DNA from: Eutypa lata | Taxonomy: Eukaryota; Ascomycota; Sordariomycetes; Xylariales; Diatrypaceae | Length of the DNA stretch: 64,000 bases | NCBI GenBank assembly: GCA_022661535.1 | Contig: JAKULF010000013.1 | Location: forward strand, 434,001 to 498,000 | Reading direction: 5' to 3' | In this document: in pieces, positions 33,036 to 44,361 of the stretch | Numbering within the stretch: the first letter of the stretch is position 1 | How the letters are laid out: each line of letters starts with the position of its first letter | Program-made: the position numbers and the translations under genes | Notes under the pieces: generated by a model | Seen by the model: only the letters and a program-made list of their open reading frames with translations | What the model was told of the DNA's origin: nothing | Database searches by the model: none

Positions 33036-34679
33036 ATGTCCACTGCGTCGTCCTCCCTGCGCGGGATTCCCCCCTTAACGCCCCTCGAGCAGGTCGGGCC
33101 TAGGGGTTACCTGCGATACAACTTCCTAATTGCGCTACCAGCAGATTATGACCCGGACGACGTCCTCCGCGTTCTCAGGGCCGGTTGGAAGGCCATCGCG
33201 AACCGGATCCCCGAGCTCGCCTGCGAGCTCGTCCCGGACACAACTCCAGCGACGACTCCGACGCAACAGCAGCAGCAAGCCGGCCTCATGAAGCTGCAGA
33301 AGATCACAGGCGACTACGAGCCGCTCACGGCCAGGGATCTACGCAGCCCGGAGCTCTTCCCCGACTCGTACGAAGAGCTAAGGGCCAGGCACTTCCCCCT
33401 CTCGGCGTTCCGGGATGCCCTGTTCGCGCGCCGCGACACCTGGCCCGCCGCCGGCGACCGCCTCCCCGTCGCCGCCATGCAGGCCAACTTCCTCCGCGGC
33501 GGGCTCGCGCTGCAGTGCTGCTTCGTGCACGTGGTGGGCGACTGGAACAGCTTCTGCACGTGGCTCGAGGCGTGGGCCGAGGAGTGCCGGCGCGTCCAGG
33601 GCGAGGCGATATCGCACCCCGTCGACGTCTCCGACGCCATCTTCGCCGATCGGGAGAAAATCATGCGCGCATCGGGAAACAACCCAGGACGTCCCGAGGA
33701 CCACCCCGAGCTCACCGTTCTGCCCTTCACCCCCACCGGGGCGCCCCCCAAGATGCTCTCCAAAGCCCACCGCGGGCAGGTTTTCTACCTATCGCCCGAA
33801 GCGAGCGTCGCGCTCAAAGAGGACGCGTCGCCGCGGAATGCGACGTCGGCCAACACCACCATCACCCAGGCTCAGGCATACATCTCGACGAACGATGCCG
33901 TGGTCGCCCTAATCTGGCGCGCCGTGATGGGATCGCAGCACCCCCTCGAGACGCTAGAAGGCGACCCCGTGTCCGTGTGTAACGTGGCCATTGACGGGCG
34001 TCTGCGGACGGACCCGGCGGTGCATCCGCGGACGCTCGGCAACTTCCTGACGTGGACGGCGGCAACGCTGCCGATCCGGACAATGCTAGACGGGTCGACG
34101 AACATCGCAGACGTGGCGCTCGCGATCCGGCGGGCGCTCGGTCCTGGTAAGCAAGCAAGCCTTGCCGTAGTTGGCTCATTTCCCTTTGTAGATAAATAGT
34201 TTCGTTGGAAGTTACTCAGTGAGGGGAAGACGGGGGGTTGCACATTCGAGAAAGGAAAAGGCTCCCCGAATATCTCCCCCTATTAAAAAGAACAAACAAA
34301 AGATTCTAGCGAAAAGTTGCTGACTCCCGATACTACAGTGGGTCCGCAGTGGGTCGACGACGTAACGACGCTCGTCGAGAACCTGGAGGACGTCTCGCGT
34401 CTCGTCGCGACGGCCTTCCTCGACGCCCCCGGCAAGAACTGCGCTCAGACGTCGTGGATACAGTATTCTCCGTACGAGTTTTCGTGGGGGGAGAAGGTCT
34501 TTGGGGGAAATAAGATCGAGGCCGTTCGTACTCTAGACGTCGGCGTTATCAATGGTGGTCAAGCCGTCCTGCCCAGGCTGCCGGACGGCGGGATCGAGTT
34601 CATCGTCGGCGTCGAGGAGAGCTGCCTGCCGAGGTTGCTGGAGGATCCGCTGCTGGCTAGGTACGTCCAGGCGCGGTAA
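33036..34679 (+). CDS. BAHD-type acyltransferase
   Basis: Exons 33036-34146 and 34339-34679 (192-nt intron, GTAAGC...ACAG) encode 483 aa. The protein fits the fungal branch of the BAHD/trichothecene-acetyltransferase family, which moves an acyl group from CoA to a hydroxyl or amine of a small molecule. The active-site HxxxD motif is HVVGD (H165, D169). The structural DFGWG motif appears as EFSWG near residue 417. The N-terminus (LTPLEQVGPRGYLRYNFLIALP) and ARDL, SDAIFADR and GRLRTDP segments also fit. No signal peptide, so it is cytosolic. The first exon is very GC-rich. No polyketide, terpene or peptide synthase lies in the window, so a secondary-metabolite role is possible but unsupported here. 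Confidence 0.86.
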
Positions 34680-35099
34680 CTCAAAGGGGGGTGTTGGCGT
34701 CCTAGTTGCGCAGGACCTGTTTTGTGTTAAGCGATCAGTTGATGCACGTGTATATAGGTTTTGTGATATGAGTCTGCTCAGATTGGTTCGGCACAATAAG
34801 GGAGTCGACGATGGTCAATTTATTTTACCATGAGACGATCCTCTAGAAGTTGTTGGCAGTTTCTTGATTGGAAGGAAAACAGCTTTTCTCGCAACATTAT
34901 GAATGTAGTTGGTATATCAAATTATTATATCATACAATCTCGTAATCATTACAGGTCGGGAACACACACTCTCTGATATACACTACCTTCAAGGTGCCCT
35001 TAACCTCAAATAATCCAATTTCACTGTCGTATAGGTCAAAACCGTACAAGTTCATTATGGGGATAACGAGAATCCACATCGAAACCTTATAGAAGCCCC
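34680..35099. other. Convergent intergenic region
   Basis: 420 bp between the acyltransferase and lipase stop codons, presumably both 3' ends. Nothing else seen. Confidence 0.4.
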
Positions 35100-36668
35100 T
35101 TATTCCTGTACAGGAGAGACGTGTATCTGCCAGTGCATGCCAAGACCCTCAGCTGGCGGCACTATCTCTCCTTGGTCGTATTCAGGATGGGTCACGCCGA
35201 GGTTTAAGATCCCCGTAGGACGGCCGTCTCCCAAGAACTGAAAGAATTGATCCGACACAGAAACGTACTGCATTACGCCCTCCCAGGCGTCGATGGTCGA
35301 CCCAGTGGTCCAAGATAGCAGCGTAGGCTCGATGAGCGGGGCGTCCGTGACACTTGTGTGGGCTGTGCCTCTCGCCGTCATGAACCAGGAGTCGTTGCCT
35401 CCTGCGAGAATATTTTGTACTATCTCTTTCACCGTGGAGAAGTGTGGCCGCCCATAGAAGAGAGAATGTTTCTTAGACCACGACTGGGAGTGGATCACCA
35501 CGATTGGGACGTCAATGTCCCCGTTCAACGGCCCGGATGACTTGCCGGGGTCTAGTATAATCCCACCTTTGAAAGGACGCTCTACATTCGGTGCACCTTT
35601 CAAAGCTTGCATGGCCAATGTCGCTCCGTATGAATGTCCACCGACGACTATTTGGTCCATATCCAGGCGGCCTTTCCAATCTACGAGGCTCAAGCCTTCA
35701 CCTCGAAGGTTGTCTTCGTAAACACTCGCTCCGTGTCCCCTGTTAATACGGTCCAAGACCTTGACAGTCTCTTCGACCTCAGCTTGCCTCAGGCCGAGCT
35801 GGTTTTTCTTCAGATCTTCTACTTCAGGCACTGGATCAATAGATTTCCGTGGTGCGTGGAAGACCTTCTTTTCGGTACCGTCGCTTCCGATGACGATAGA
35901 TCCCGGCCCACTTCCGTCGCGGTGCTCGACAGCGGCGACAACGTATCCCCTTGATGCCAAGGAGGCTAGATAGTGCGTGTAGCTGGTTCGCATTGATGCC
36001 ATGCCATGGGAGAACACGAGGACGGGGAACTTCGACAGCTCATCCTGCTCCTCGTCTTCCAGGATAAGCTGTGCTTGAGAGCCATAGCGCTCTGTAAGAC
36101 CGACCGAGCTTCTGCCGCTACCTTGCAGCGGCGCGTCAACACCCGCGGGTATCTCGGTTCCGCCGACAATTGCCCAGAGGCCGCCTGCGAACAACTTATT
36201 GGTGAAGAAGTTGCTGATAGACGCAAACCTTGCGTATCCCTCGGCATGCAGGTCGATGGGCCTCGGAACCCATAGATGATGACGACCTTGGCGAGTAGTT
36301 GGTGAACGAGAAGCCGGCTGTGAAACTGGATAAAACACGGTGAAAAGAATCGTGTCAAGCCGAAAGGCCGTCTCGCCAGTTTCCGCCAGGATTGCATCGC
36401 TGAAATTCCTAGGCGACTCAGAAGGAACCTCTATATCGATGGCGCCTACGTTGTATGGGCCGTCGTATGGTGGTAACCGGTTACTCAATAGCGGCTGGTT
36501 CGTGAGGAAGCAGTAGCTGATGTAAATTGCGGCCGATAACCCTATCAGGTATTTCATCGTAAATCGTGAGGGTAAGAGACCCCTTAATTTTCTAAAGAAT
36601 AGATGCATATTGATGATAGTTGCAATGGATATATCCAGGATATGATGAGTTTTGCATGAAATCGGCAA
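35100..36668 (-). CDS. PAF-acetylhydrolase-like lipase, membrane-anchored
   Basis: A single-exon protein of 522 aa, resembling group VII phospholipase A2 / platelet-activating-factor acetylhydrolase, which removes short or oxidised acyl chains from phospholipids. The nucleophile elbow is GGHSYGA (Ser about 346), the acid is likely ILDPG (Asp about 373), and the histidine lies in GTAHTS. FPVLVFSHGMASMRTSYTHYLASLASRGYVVAAVEHRDGSG is the characteristic oxyanion-hole region. A hydrophobic segment (MKYLIGLSAAIYISYCFL, 38-55) suggests a signal anchor with the catalytic part outside the cytosol. In-frame ATGs at 36668, 36608 and 36557 are all possible starts; the last puts the hydrophobic segment at the N-terminus, as in a signal peptide. 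Confident fold, substrate inferred. Confidence 0.87.
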   Translation of the reverse strand: MPISCKTHHILDISIATIINMHLFFRKLRGLLPSRFTMKYLIGLSAAIYISYCFLTNQPLLSNRLPPYDGPYNVGAIDIEVPSESPRNFSDAILAETGETAFRLDTILFTVFYPVSQPASRSPTTRQGRHHLWVPRPIDLHAEGYARFASISNFFTNKLFAGGLWAIVGGTEIPAGVDAPLQGSGRSSVGLTERYGSQAQLILEDEEQDELSKFPVLVFSHGMASMRTSYTHYLASLASRGYVVAAVEHRDGSGPGSIVIGSDGTEKKVFHAPRKSIDPVPEVEDLKKNQLGLRQAEVEETVKVLDRINRGHGASVYEDNLRGEGLSLVDWKGRLDMDQIVVGGHSYGATLAMQALKGAPNVERPFKGGIILDPGKSSGPLNGDIDVPIVVIHSQSWSKKHSLFYGRPHFSTVKEIVQNILAGGNDSWFMTARGTAHTSVTDAPLIEPTLLSWTTGSTIDAWEGVMQYVSVSDQFFQFLGDGRPTGILNLGVTHPEYDQGEIVPPAEGLGMHWQIHVSPVQE

Positions 36669-37555
36669 TAATTAAGGTATTTTCCGTTATATGACATTAC
36701 TTAAGTAGCTAGATGGCAGCTCGTTACGTCATTCCCCGAACTTAGTCGCCACCTCCTACTTAGTAAGGCATTTCTATTTGCTGTTGCCGATTACCAGTTA
36801 GCGACACCTCTTTAGTTGTCCAGCCCGTCTCCTATACAACTATGTCGCGCAGAAGCGAAGCTCATCAGAAAAAGGGTAGAATATAGAATGGAGGGTAAAG
36901 GGGTTTAAATAATTGATGCAAGGAAGTTATGTCGTAGTCGTGACATGACTAGATGCAGTGGCAAGCCAATCCGAGCTGGCACCGTAGGGAAGGCGGAAAC
37001 ACGCAAGAAGCAAAGAGATAAGACGTTTAGGCATATCGAAGGGCCTAGTCTAGAGTGTAAGAGACTCGAGAGTGGGATGTGGGAGGTAAGTATTCCCCCA
37101 TTGGGCTAGTGTTAATTAACAGAATGGTGAATGCTGACTCGGGCAGCTCGGGGTAACGTCGTTCAGCTATGTCGCAATGAAGAAGGTTGCTTTAAGAAGA
37201 GTCCATACTTGATCGCAGGGTGCCTCTTTAACTTAGCAGTCTAGATGTCTTCCCATACACGGAAAACACCCGACTTCAGGTGTGGTTAGTGTCGGAACTC
37301 GAAATCATCCATTCCGTATTTCTAAGACATTGGATATATGTAGTTACCCGACGTCCCCAAAAGGTATCTTGGCGACGATATATGCATATTCTACATACCT
37401 AATTCTCGAACCCTACTAGGCTTCTTCATATCTACATTCCTCTTATTGTCATTTGACTTGACAGGAACTATCTCCAGTACTAGTGCTAGATGTGAGTAAT
37501 CGCAGAAGGAACACGACATTGCTCTGCAATAGGTTGACAGCAAGCAGAATACAAC
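36669..37555. other. Divergent intergenic region
   Basis: About 890 bp between the lipase and the dehydrogenase, holding both promoters. No additional gene recognised. Confidence 0.4.
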
Positions 37556-38866
37556 ATGGCTGGTCTCTTTGATTTGGCCAAGCGCAATTGGCAGATTCGG
37601 AACCCGCCCAACGTGGTGGCCAAATCTGCTGATCCGCTCAAGTTTGGTATTCTTGGTGCCGCAGACATCGCGCCGATGGCTCTTATAACTCCGGCGAAGA
37701 CGCACCCCGATGTGGTGATTTACGCTGTTGCGGCACGAGACCGCGATAAGGCTCAGACCTACGCGCAGAAGCACGGTATTACTGAAGTGAAAGCGACTTA
37801 TCAAGGTATGTTCAGGTAGACTGGGCATTTTCAAGTCTTGTTTGAAACACATCCCTAACAGTCCACCAAAGATATTCTTGATGACCCGAAGATCGATTGC
37901 GTCTACATCCCATTACCCAATGGGTTGCATTTCGAGTGGGCGCTCCGAGCTCTGAAAGCAGGCAAGCACGTCTTGCTAGAGAAGCCATCGGTGAACAACA
38001 CAGAGGAAGCCAAAGCTCTGTTTCAGCACAAGCTGCTATCGGCGCCAAGCGCCCCGGTGCTGCTCGAGGCTGCGCATTACCTATTCCATCCGGCTTGGAC
38101 CAAGTTCCTGACGTACATTACCCCGAGCGAAGTCGAGAGTGCGAAAGCTGTGCTCTGGGTACCGAGGTGGCAGTTTTCTGCCGATGATATTCGGTATAGG
38201 TATGAGTTAGGAGGTGGCGCTTTGATGGACCTAGGAGCGTACACAGCCAGCTCTCTAGTCCATATTTTTGGCGCCGTAGCGGAGGAGTGTGAAGAATGCG
38301 TGACTGAGTCGGGATCTTACGATGCGAAATGCGATCGTCTTTATCGTGTGAAGTATCGCTTCCCTGGCGGAGGATATGGCGAGATGCAAGGAGATCTTAA
38401 AGCGCCACTTGACCATTTATCACCAGATATCCACGTCTCTCATCGAGCGGTCGTTGTTCCGCCAGACGTCGCTGGGATCCAGGTTCCGGATGGACACGAG
38501 GTCCGTAGAACGCGTAAGGTCAAGTTTGCAACCTTTGTGCAGCCTGCCTTCATGCATTCCATTAGTGTCGACGATAGCTTTGAGCTGCGAAAGATCGGAG
38601 ACGCTGCAAGCATCAAGACCTGGAAATCGAACAATATGATCAAGGCGTACACTTTCCGAGACGCTGGACTCGATCAGCCGGGGGAACCTTACTGGACAAC
38701 TTACCGATATCAGCTAGAACAGTTCGCAAACAAGGTGCGCAGGCTAGAAGTGAAGCAATGGGTACCAGGAGAGGATTCAATTAAAACTATGAGGATGATT
38801 GACATGGCGTACACAAAATCAGGACTACCTCTACGCAAGACAAGCGAGTACATATCACAGAGCTAG
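37556..38866 (+). CDS. Gfo/Idh/MocA oxidoreductase (xylose/dihydrodiol dehydrogenase-like)
   Basis: Exons 37556-37805 and 37872-38866, with a 66-nt GTATGT intron, encode 414 aa. The acceptor was placed at CCAAAG because only that choice keeps phase and gives YQDILDDPKIDCVYIPLPNG, the family pattern; the nearer TAACAG would break the frame. The N-terminal Rossmann motif is KFGILGAADIAPMALI, and the catalytic lysine lies in LLEKPSVNN. GGGALMDLGAYTAS is the conserved C-terminal-domain segment. Closest fungal relatives, from memory, are NADP-dependent D-xylose 1-dehydrogenases and dihydrodiol dehydrogenases, which oxidise sugars or cyclic diols. No targeting signal. The specific substrate is not determined. 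Confidence 0.88.
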
Positions 38867-39081
38867 GCAGTCTAGAACAGTTGAGTTACAAACATCACTA
38901 ATTAAATATCGAATGTGTGCATCAGCGTCAACGTGTTTCGATTGACTACCGACAGAACTATACAATAGGGGCATGCGCGAGACACTGACCCGAGACGCCG
39001 GTGTTCCTCGGAGAATTAGTCATAAGGATGTCATGCACAGCCATGCTCATACAACCCCCAAACAAATCATAGCTGGTTTAT

Positions 39082-39820
39082 TTACAAGATCTTGGTGACG
39101 GTGCCGAGAAGGGGGTTGAGGAGGCCACCGAGGAGGCCGTTGAGCTGGACAATGACACCGTTGATCTCGTTAACGAGAGCGCCAGTGTTGGTGCCAAGGA
39201 GGCCGCTGACGAGGTCGAGGACGGGAGAGAGGACGGGGTTCAGCACGCTCAGGACGTTGGTAAGCTCAGCCTGGAGAAGCTTCTGGAGGTCTATGAACAT
39301 GTTAGCGCGGCGATCTTGGAAGGAAGCTTGTGAAGCACACTTACTGGCTGGGAGGGTCTTCAGGAGGTTGTCAACGGTAGCCTCAACGCCATCGACGAGA
39401 GCGACAATGTCGTTAACGAGTCCAAGGACGATCTTCAGATCACCGGCAACGAGGGGCACAACCTTGCCCTTCACGAGAGGGTTGAGATCAACCTCGATGC
39501 TAAGGACCTGCTTGCGGATCACAGTGAGGCTGGCCTGGATGGTGGGGACGTCCGCCTGAGTGACGGTGCCGCTAGCGATTTGCTCTGTACTTTGGTTAGC
39601 GGATGTCGGCACATTGGACAAACGGGAGAGCCAATCACTTACTAATGCTGCCTAGCTCCTGCTCGACCTTGCTCTTGACTGAGGAAACGGTGCCGACGAG
39701 GACTTGGACGTTGGCAACGCTGGTGACGGTGCTGACGGCATCGCCATTGACGGGGAAGGTCGGGGCCGCAAAGGCAGAGCCGATGGAGAAGGCGGCAAGC
39801 GCGTACTTGATGAACTGCAT
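39082..39820 (-). CDS. Secreted HsbA-like cell-surface protein
   Basis: Exons 39820-39643, 39584-39345 and 39290-39082 (introns of 58 and 54 nt, both GTAAGT donors) give 208 aa. A clear signal peptide (MQFIKYALAAFSIGSAFA, then AP) is followed by an all-helical, Cys-free body rich in Leu, Val, Asn and Thr, matching hydrophobic-surface-binding protein A (HsbA). The family was described in Aspergillus as adsorbing to hydrophobic surfaces and helping recruit degradative enzymes such as cutinase. The C-terminus is a repetitive leucine-rich stretch (LNPVLSPVLDLVSGLLGTN, NGLLGGLLNPLLGTV). Without intron 2 the frame also stays open, but the 54-nt segment adds two Cys and breaks the helix, so I treat it as spliced. 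Confidence 0.83.
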
Positions 39821-39988
39821 TATGATTGATTGGGAATTAATACGCTTAGGTTGGGTATCTGATTATGCTGCGTAAAGTATGAACTTCGATTAATGAATGA
39901 CTGGGGTAAGATGCTGTAGAGAGCGACTGATGGTGAGATGGTGAGGATTAGGATACAAACAACAGCCAGAGGGCCGGCGTGGTAGCCG

Positions 39989-39996
39989 GATATATA
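39989..39996 (-). promoter_or_regulatory. Possible TATA box of the HsbA-like gene
   Basis: GTATATAT on the minus strand, about 170 bp before the start codon, followed by a CT-rich stretch such as often marks transcription starts of strongly expressed fungal genes. Confidence 0.35.
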
Positions 39997-39999
39997 CTC

Positions 40000-41390
40000 G
40001 ATTTTTTTGACGAGCCTCGATCGGGTCCCATCATCTTACTGGGCCACAGGGGGCCCGACTATCACCGTCCAATGTCCATTCAACAGCACTGTCGTCACTG
40101 CACCCACACTAAAGATGCCGATATACATAAAGTCCCTCGTCAGACCCTCACGCACTGACTCCAAAGAGAACCGCAATAGCGTCACTAGAAGGATTCCTGC
40201 CTCAGACCGTCTATTAAAGCCGGTCATTACAGCACGTGGGGTTCGGCGAATGAGCCAGCTGAAGTCCTTGCCCAGATTAAGCCTATCCACCCACGACTGC
40301 AAGCCTGTGAACTTGGCATACAAGGCTTAACATTAGTTTTATTTACGTAGGGGTGAATGAAGATTATGTCCCCCGCATTCGACGTGGTTATGAACGCTGA
40401 TCTCAATCAAATATTTATGCATATCTTCTACATGCGTCTCTTCTACGTACGCAAGACCAAGCGTCTCACCAGATAACTAAAACTCACGAAGCGTCAGCAC
40501 TTGAAATATGATATTATCATAACTTCGATAGTTATGCGCGTCAGACACAGTGATACAGTAGAAGAGTCGTGTAGTCAGTTAGTCAATTGCTAAAGAACAT
40601 TTCTAGCTCGAATGTCAGAGCTTGACAAGGCTTGTTCGAGTGGAGTTGCTAACCGAAACCGTTTTTATTCTGCCCCATGAATCCCTGCCCCTTAATACTC
40701 AATGGAGTGTACCCCTGACGCTAACGCCGGCAGCCTAACCGGGCCCATCCGTGGTGAACTTACTTACTGTACAGTAGCATCGCGTGGTTGATAACGGTTC
40801 TGCTCAGCTTAGCCGGTGCGTTGTACGCCAATAAACCGTTGCCGCGCAATGTCCCAATATTGGTAGTAAATAACGTAATCAATATTAAATATTGTTAGGT
40901 CTCTTTATTGAAAACTCCTTCCCAATCAGCACGTGGCACATTATGTAGGTTGTTTAGCTATCTCGTAAGAAAATCTTCAATTGTTCAATATTATTACCGT
41001 GGCGTACTTCGTAGCTGGCCATGAATCAATTTCCTTCTAGAAGAGTAACTATGTACGCAGCTACGTAACTATCAGGGTATGAATTAAATTCTGCCGCGGA
41101 CTAACACCCAGGGTTGTAATTAAGATCTTCTGAGTAGCGGTAACGCTAGGTTCTCCGCCATCCGTCCCCAACTTCAGGTTTCACACCATCCAGCCGGTAA
41201 TTCCAGCTCGTCAAGCGTTCGGTCGGAAGGATTATGACGTAATTATCAAATACAATGGGATAATATCCAGTCTGAGATGTAAAATGAGCCCTTCCTTTTA
41301 AAGGGTCGTGGAAGGGCCTGTTCTCACCCCTAGGAGATGAATAGCTTAATAGAAACCTCCGACCCGCTAAAGGCTCATCTCGCTACATAG
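40000..41390. other. Intergenic region
   Basis: About 1.4 kb with short frames only (for example 40036-40323 minus) that match nothing known to me. No RNA gene or repeat recognised. Confidence 0.35.
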
Positions 41391-42251
41391 TTAATAGGTA
41401 TTAACTACAGTATGTAGTCTTACTCCCTCTCCCTTTTTACTTGCTCGTATTAGTTCAGCGAAATCTTGTCCACTCGCCATGAGAACGAATACCTGAGCTC
41501 CTTTCTTCTTGATCGTGCAGACAGCAGAAAAGCAGTCAAGAAATTGAGAACCGCAATTATCAAACCCAGGGCTCCGTAGGAATTCCCTCTCCTTGCCCGC
41601 ATTAGGATGCTCATCGTTCCATTTCAGGTGAGGCGGCGCGTCAGTATAAAGCAAGATCAGTGTCTTAGCCTCAGAGCTGTTGCAGTCAGAGCAGCTTACT
41701 AAGCTCGAGAGCAGTAGGTACTGAGCTCCTGGAGCAGGATAAACCTATTTCCGAAGCTCTGTAATATATCCTCGTAACCACCTATCCCTAGTTCTAGAGC
41801 TCCTTAGACAGTCATCACTAAATTTCTATATGCCCTACATAAAGCTTCATATGCCATACTACGCTCTATCTGCTCAGTCCATACGTGATAAGAGCGCATC
41901 ACTGAGTGGGCTCTAACTAGCGAGTGCCGTCTCGGTCGCTTCTGGCCAGTCGCCTCCATGGGCTGTGCCTAGGTTCTTGGTGAAGTCGACCAACTCATAT
42001 CTCGTAACGGCGCCGTTACGACCGTACCATCCCGACCACTCCGTCACCTCTCCTTTGTAGTAGTCTCGATAAGCAAGGACGCCAACATTCGCGAACGAAT
42101 CTGTGAGAGCGGAGACGGTGATGATCTGCGGCAGCGGGCTATTCAATGCGCTAAGATAGCTCGTAGAAGACGTGGCGTCTGTGACGAGCAGAAGGTCATT
42201 ATACCAGGGACTCCATGGTGAAGTATGGTTTTGGGAGACTGCAGTGTCGAA
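41391..42251 (-). pseudogene. Broken von Willebrand factor A-domain gene
   Basis: Two blocks on the minus strand match a fungal VWA-domain protein. The first (42251-41916) reads WYNDLLLVTDATSSTSYL, with a MIDAS-like DxTxS, then QIITVSALTDSFANVGVLAYRDYYKGEVTEWSGWYG and GGDWPEATETALAS before a stop. The second (about 41665-41391) reads TLILLYTDAPPHLKWNDEHPNAGKEREFLRSPG and AQVFVLMASGQDFAELIRA. Between them some 250 bp contain several stops, where intact relatives as I remember them have only about a dozen residues. There is no obvious start and the usual long C-terminal part is missing. It is therefore a truncated, disrupted remnant. An intron could explain part of the gap but not the missing ends. 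Confidence 0.68.
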
Positions 42252-44361
42252 TCCAAGAAACTAGGTTGTAAACCCTTTGTTGATATCATGAACCAGAAGT
42301 TACACCACTCTATGGTGAGGAAAATGGACGATGGAGGTATGTGAGTATAAGTCGACCTCTGTTATCACCCTTGGCTTCGTCTCAGGTATACTATGAGAAG
42401 ATGAATAATTTTAGAAAATGTAGCAGACTGTTTGCTTGGTGACGTGGGACGTATATGGCTTCAAACGAACTTCCGGCGAGGGCAGGAGGGGGAATTGCAT
42501 ATATTGGCAAGAGATTTCCGACCTAGATTCGTTCGATTCTGCAGTACACCAAGCTTCCCTAAGCCTTACGAATAATACTCGTATGCTCAAAGTTTAGGTG
42601 CTTTTATATTGTAGGTAGGGAGTCATAGTTTTCTGCTTTTCGGTACAGGACTCTTGACTCATGCGGTGAACTGGAAGATCAGGACGGTGTGACCTACCTG
42701 AGCTATAATATATGGCCTTTAGCTCACTATCATAACGCAGCCACAGCCACAACAACAGCTTGAATTGCTTTGATGCCACGATTCGGTCTTCTAATACCGA
42801 AATCTGTCTGAAGCTAGTAGTGCGTGTAGCCAATACGATACGTCGATCAACTTCCAGCATAAGTTTTCATTGCTCGGACCCTAGAAATGAAGAGATCACC
42901 AAATCATTAACCACGCGCTACAATTGCGTTTCTGCTTGCCTCGGATCAAATTAGTTCAAGTAGGCTCTCGTAAATCAACGTCAAGCACGATAGGTGCGTA
43001 GACGCATAGGCGCAACAAGACTGGATAGACATCAACGGAAGCTCTTACCCAAAACGAAAACTGAGACAACCAGTATCATATGATTTGTTGGAATAGTATC
43101 GCTAGTAGTAGCATAGACCATGTATTTCACAGTTTTCGTATCGTCACTTATTCGTGGGTATTGAGAGAAGTGATGCCATTGTATTCCCGTGTGTGAGCAG
43201 CCTTACGGGATATTATTATCGAGTAAGACTCATTCAGGTGTCCTATGAGATGCACAGGTACTAAGTTGTGCTACCACATGATTTGGCCTTGGCCCCCAAG
43301 TCATACCTCAATCGATCGTGGGTTGTACGTTGGTGTCAGCCACTCCCCCGCATTCAGCCGTAATCGGGCTTATGCTCTGTAGGTAAGATAAGAAGGGGCT
43401 TATGGGTCTCCAGGGGAAGGGACGACATGATCTACTTGGGTTACACAAAGATTTGGGCATTGACTACATTTCCCTGACTCGTTACCTACATGCATGCATA
43501 TGGCGAAGGTATCCTCAACTACAGTCCGGTTAAGAACTCGAAGCTTCAGTGGGTTGCTCCGGCACCTTGTCACTGTAAAGTGCCAAAACCAGAGGAGTGA
43601 CCTAATCAGGCTTGAATACCTGAACCAGCTCCCGCAGTATGGCGGCGATCATGGCAGTCCTAGCAGCGGGGGCGAAAGTGTTGCAAGATGCGTTACACCC
43701 TTATGAATATCACGTACGTTAGACGTTAGTCCAGCTATCTCAACTTGAGGGCTTACCTGCACCTGGAATATGTTACTACGATATCGGTCTAACGAAAAGT
43801 ATGTCAATCATACCCCGTACACGCTATTCATGGGTTCGTCCTAAGGTTCGTTATATATAGCTAGGTCACGCAATTTCTCATTGAGACTAAGTCGCACTAT
43901 TAGACCTTATATTCAGGGGTGCTAATAGGGGTAAGGCCGCAGAACCATAGGACCACGTATCCTGCCCTGTGTGTATAGAATAGGAGGACAGTACATCGGC
44001 CCAAATCAACGAAATCTGCAATTTGCTTCCAGTACGTCCAATTGCAGCATCGAATACTGAAAGAACGCAAAAATATATTGCCCTTAGTTATGCCCGTTTG
44101 ATGTTGTGTCGCTATATAACACACCCAGAAATCAAAAAGATCAACTCCAGATGCTAAACCCGTTTTGCCGCCCATTAAAAAACCATATAGTACCAGTAAA
44201 GAGAAACAACTTTTGCCGCGGTCTTACAGTTCTACACCCGCTCAGTTTCAAGGAAGAGAAACAAACGCAACCACCCCAAACCCAACCCCAATCATGACTT
44301 CGGAATCTCGGGGAGAAATCGGGCCTCGTCAGTCATAACTCGAGAGACGGGTTTTATTTCT
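42252..44361. other. Gene-poor region
   Basis: About 2.1 kb. Short frames only, with irregular composition. It may contain further decayed VWA-gene sequence at its left edge, but I see none I can support. Confidence 0.35.

Noticed and set aside
33185..33982. 265-codon plus-strand frame and long minus frames nearby
   Set aside because: Out-of-frame shadows within the GC-rich first exon of the acyltransferase. The Arg/Pro/Ala-rich products have no motif.
33036..39820. Secondary-metabolite gene cluster (acyltransferase, lipase, dehydrogenase, HsbA)
   Set aside because: No core synthase, cytochrome P450, transporter or cluster regulator is present, and the genes face different ways. Proximity alone is not enough.
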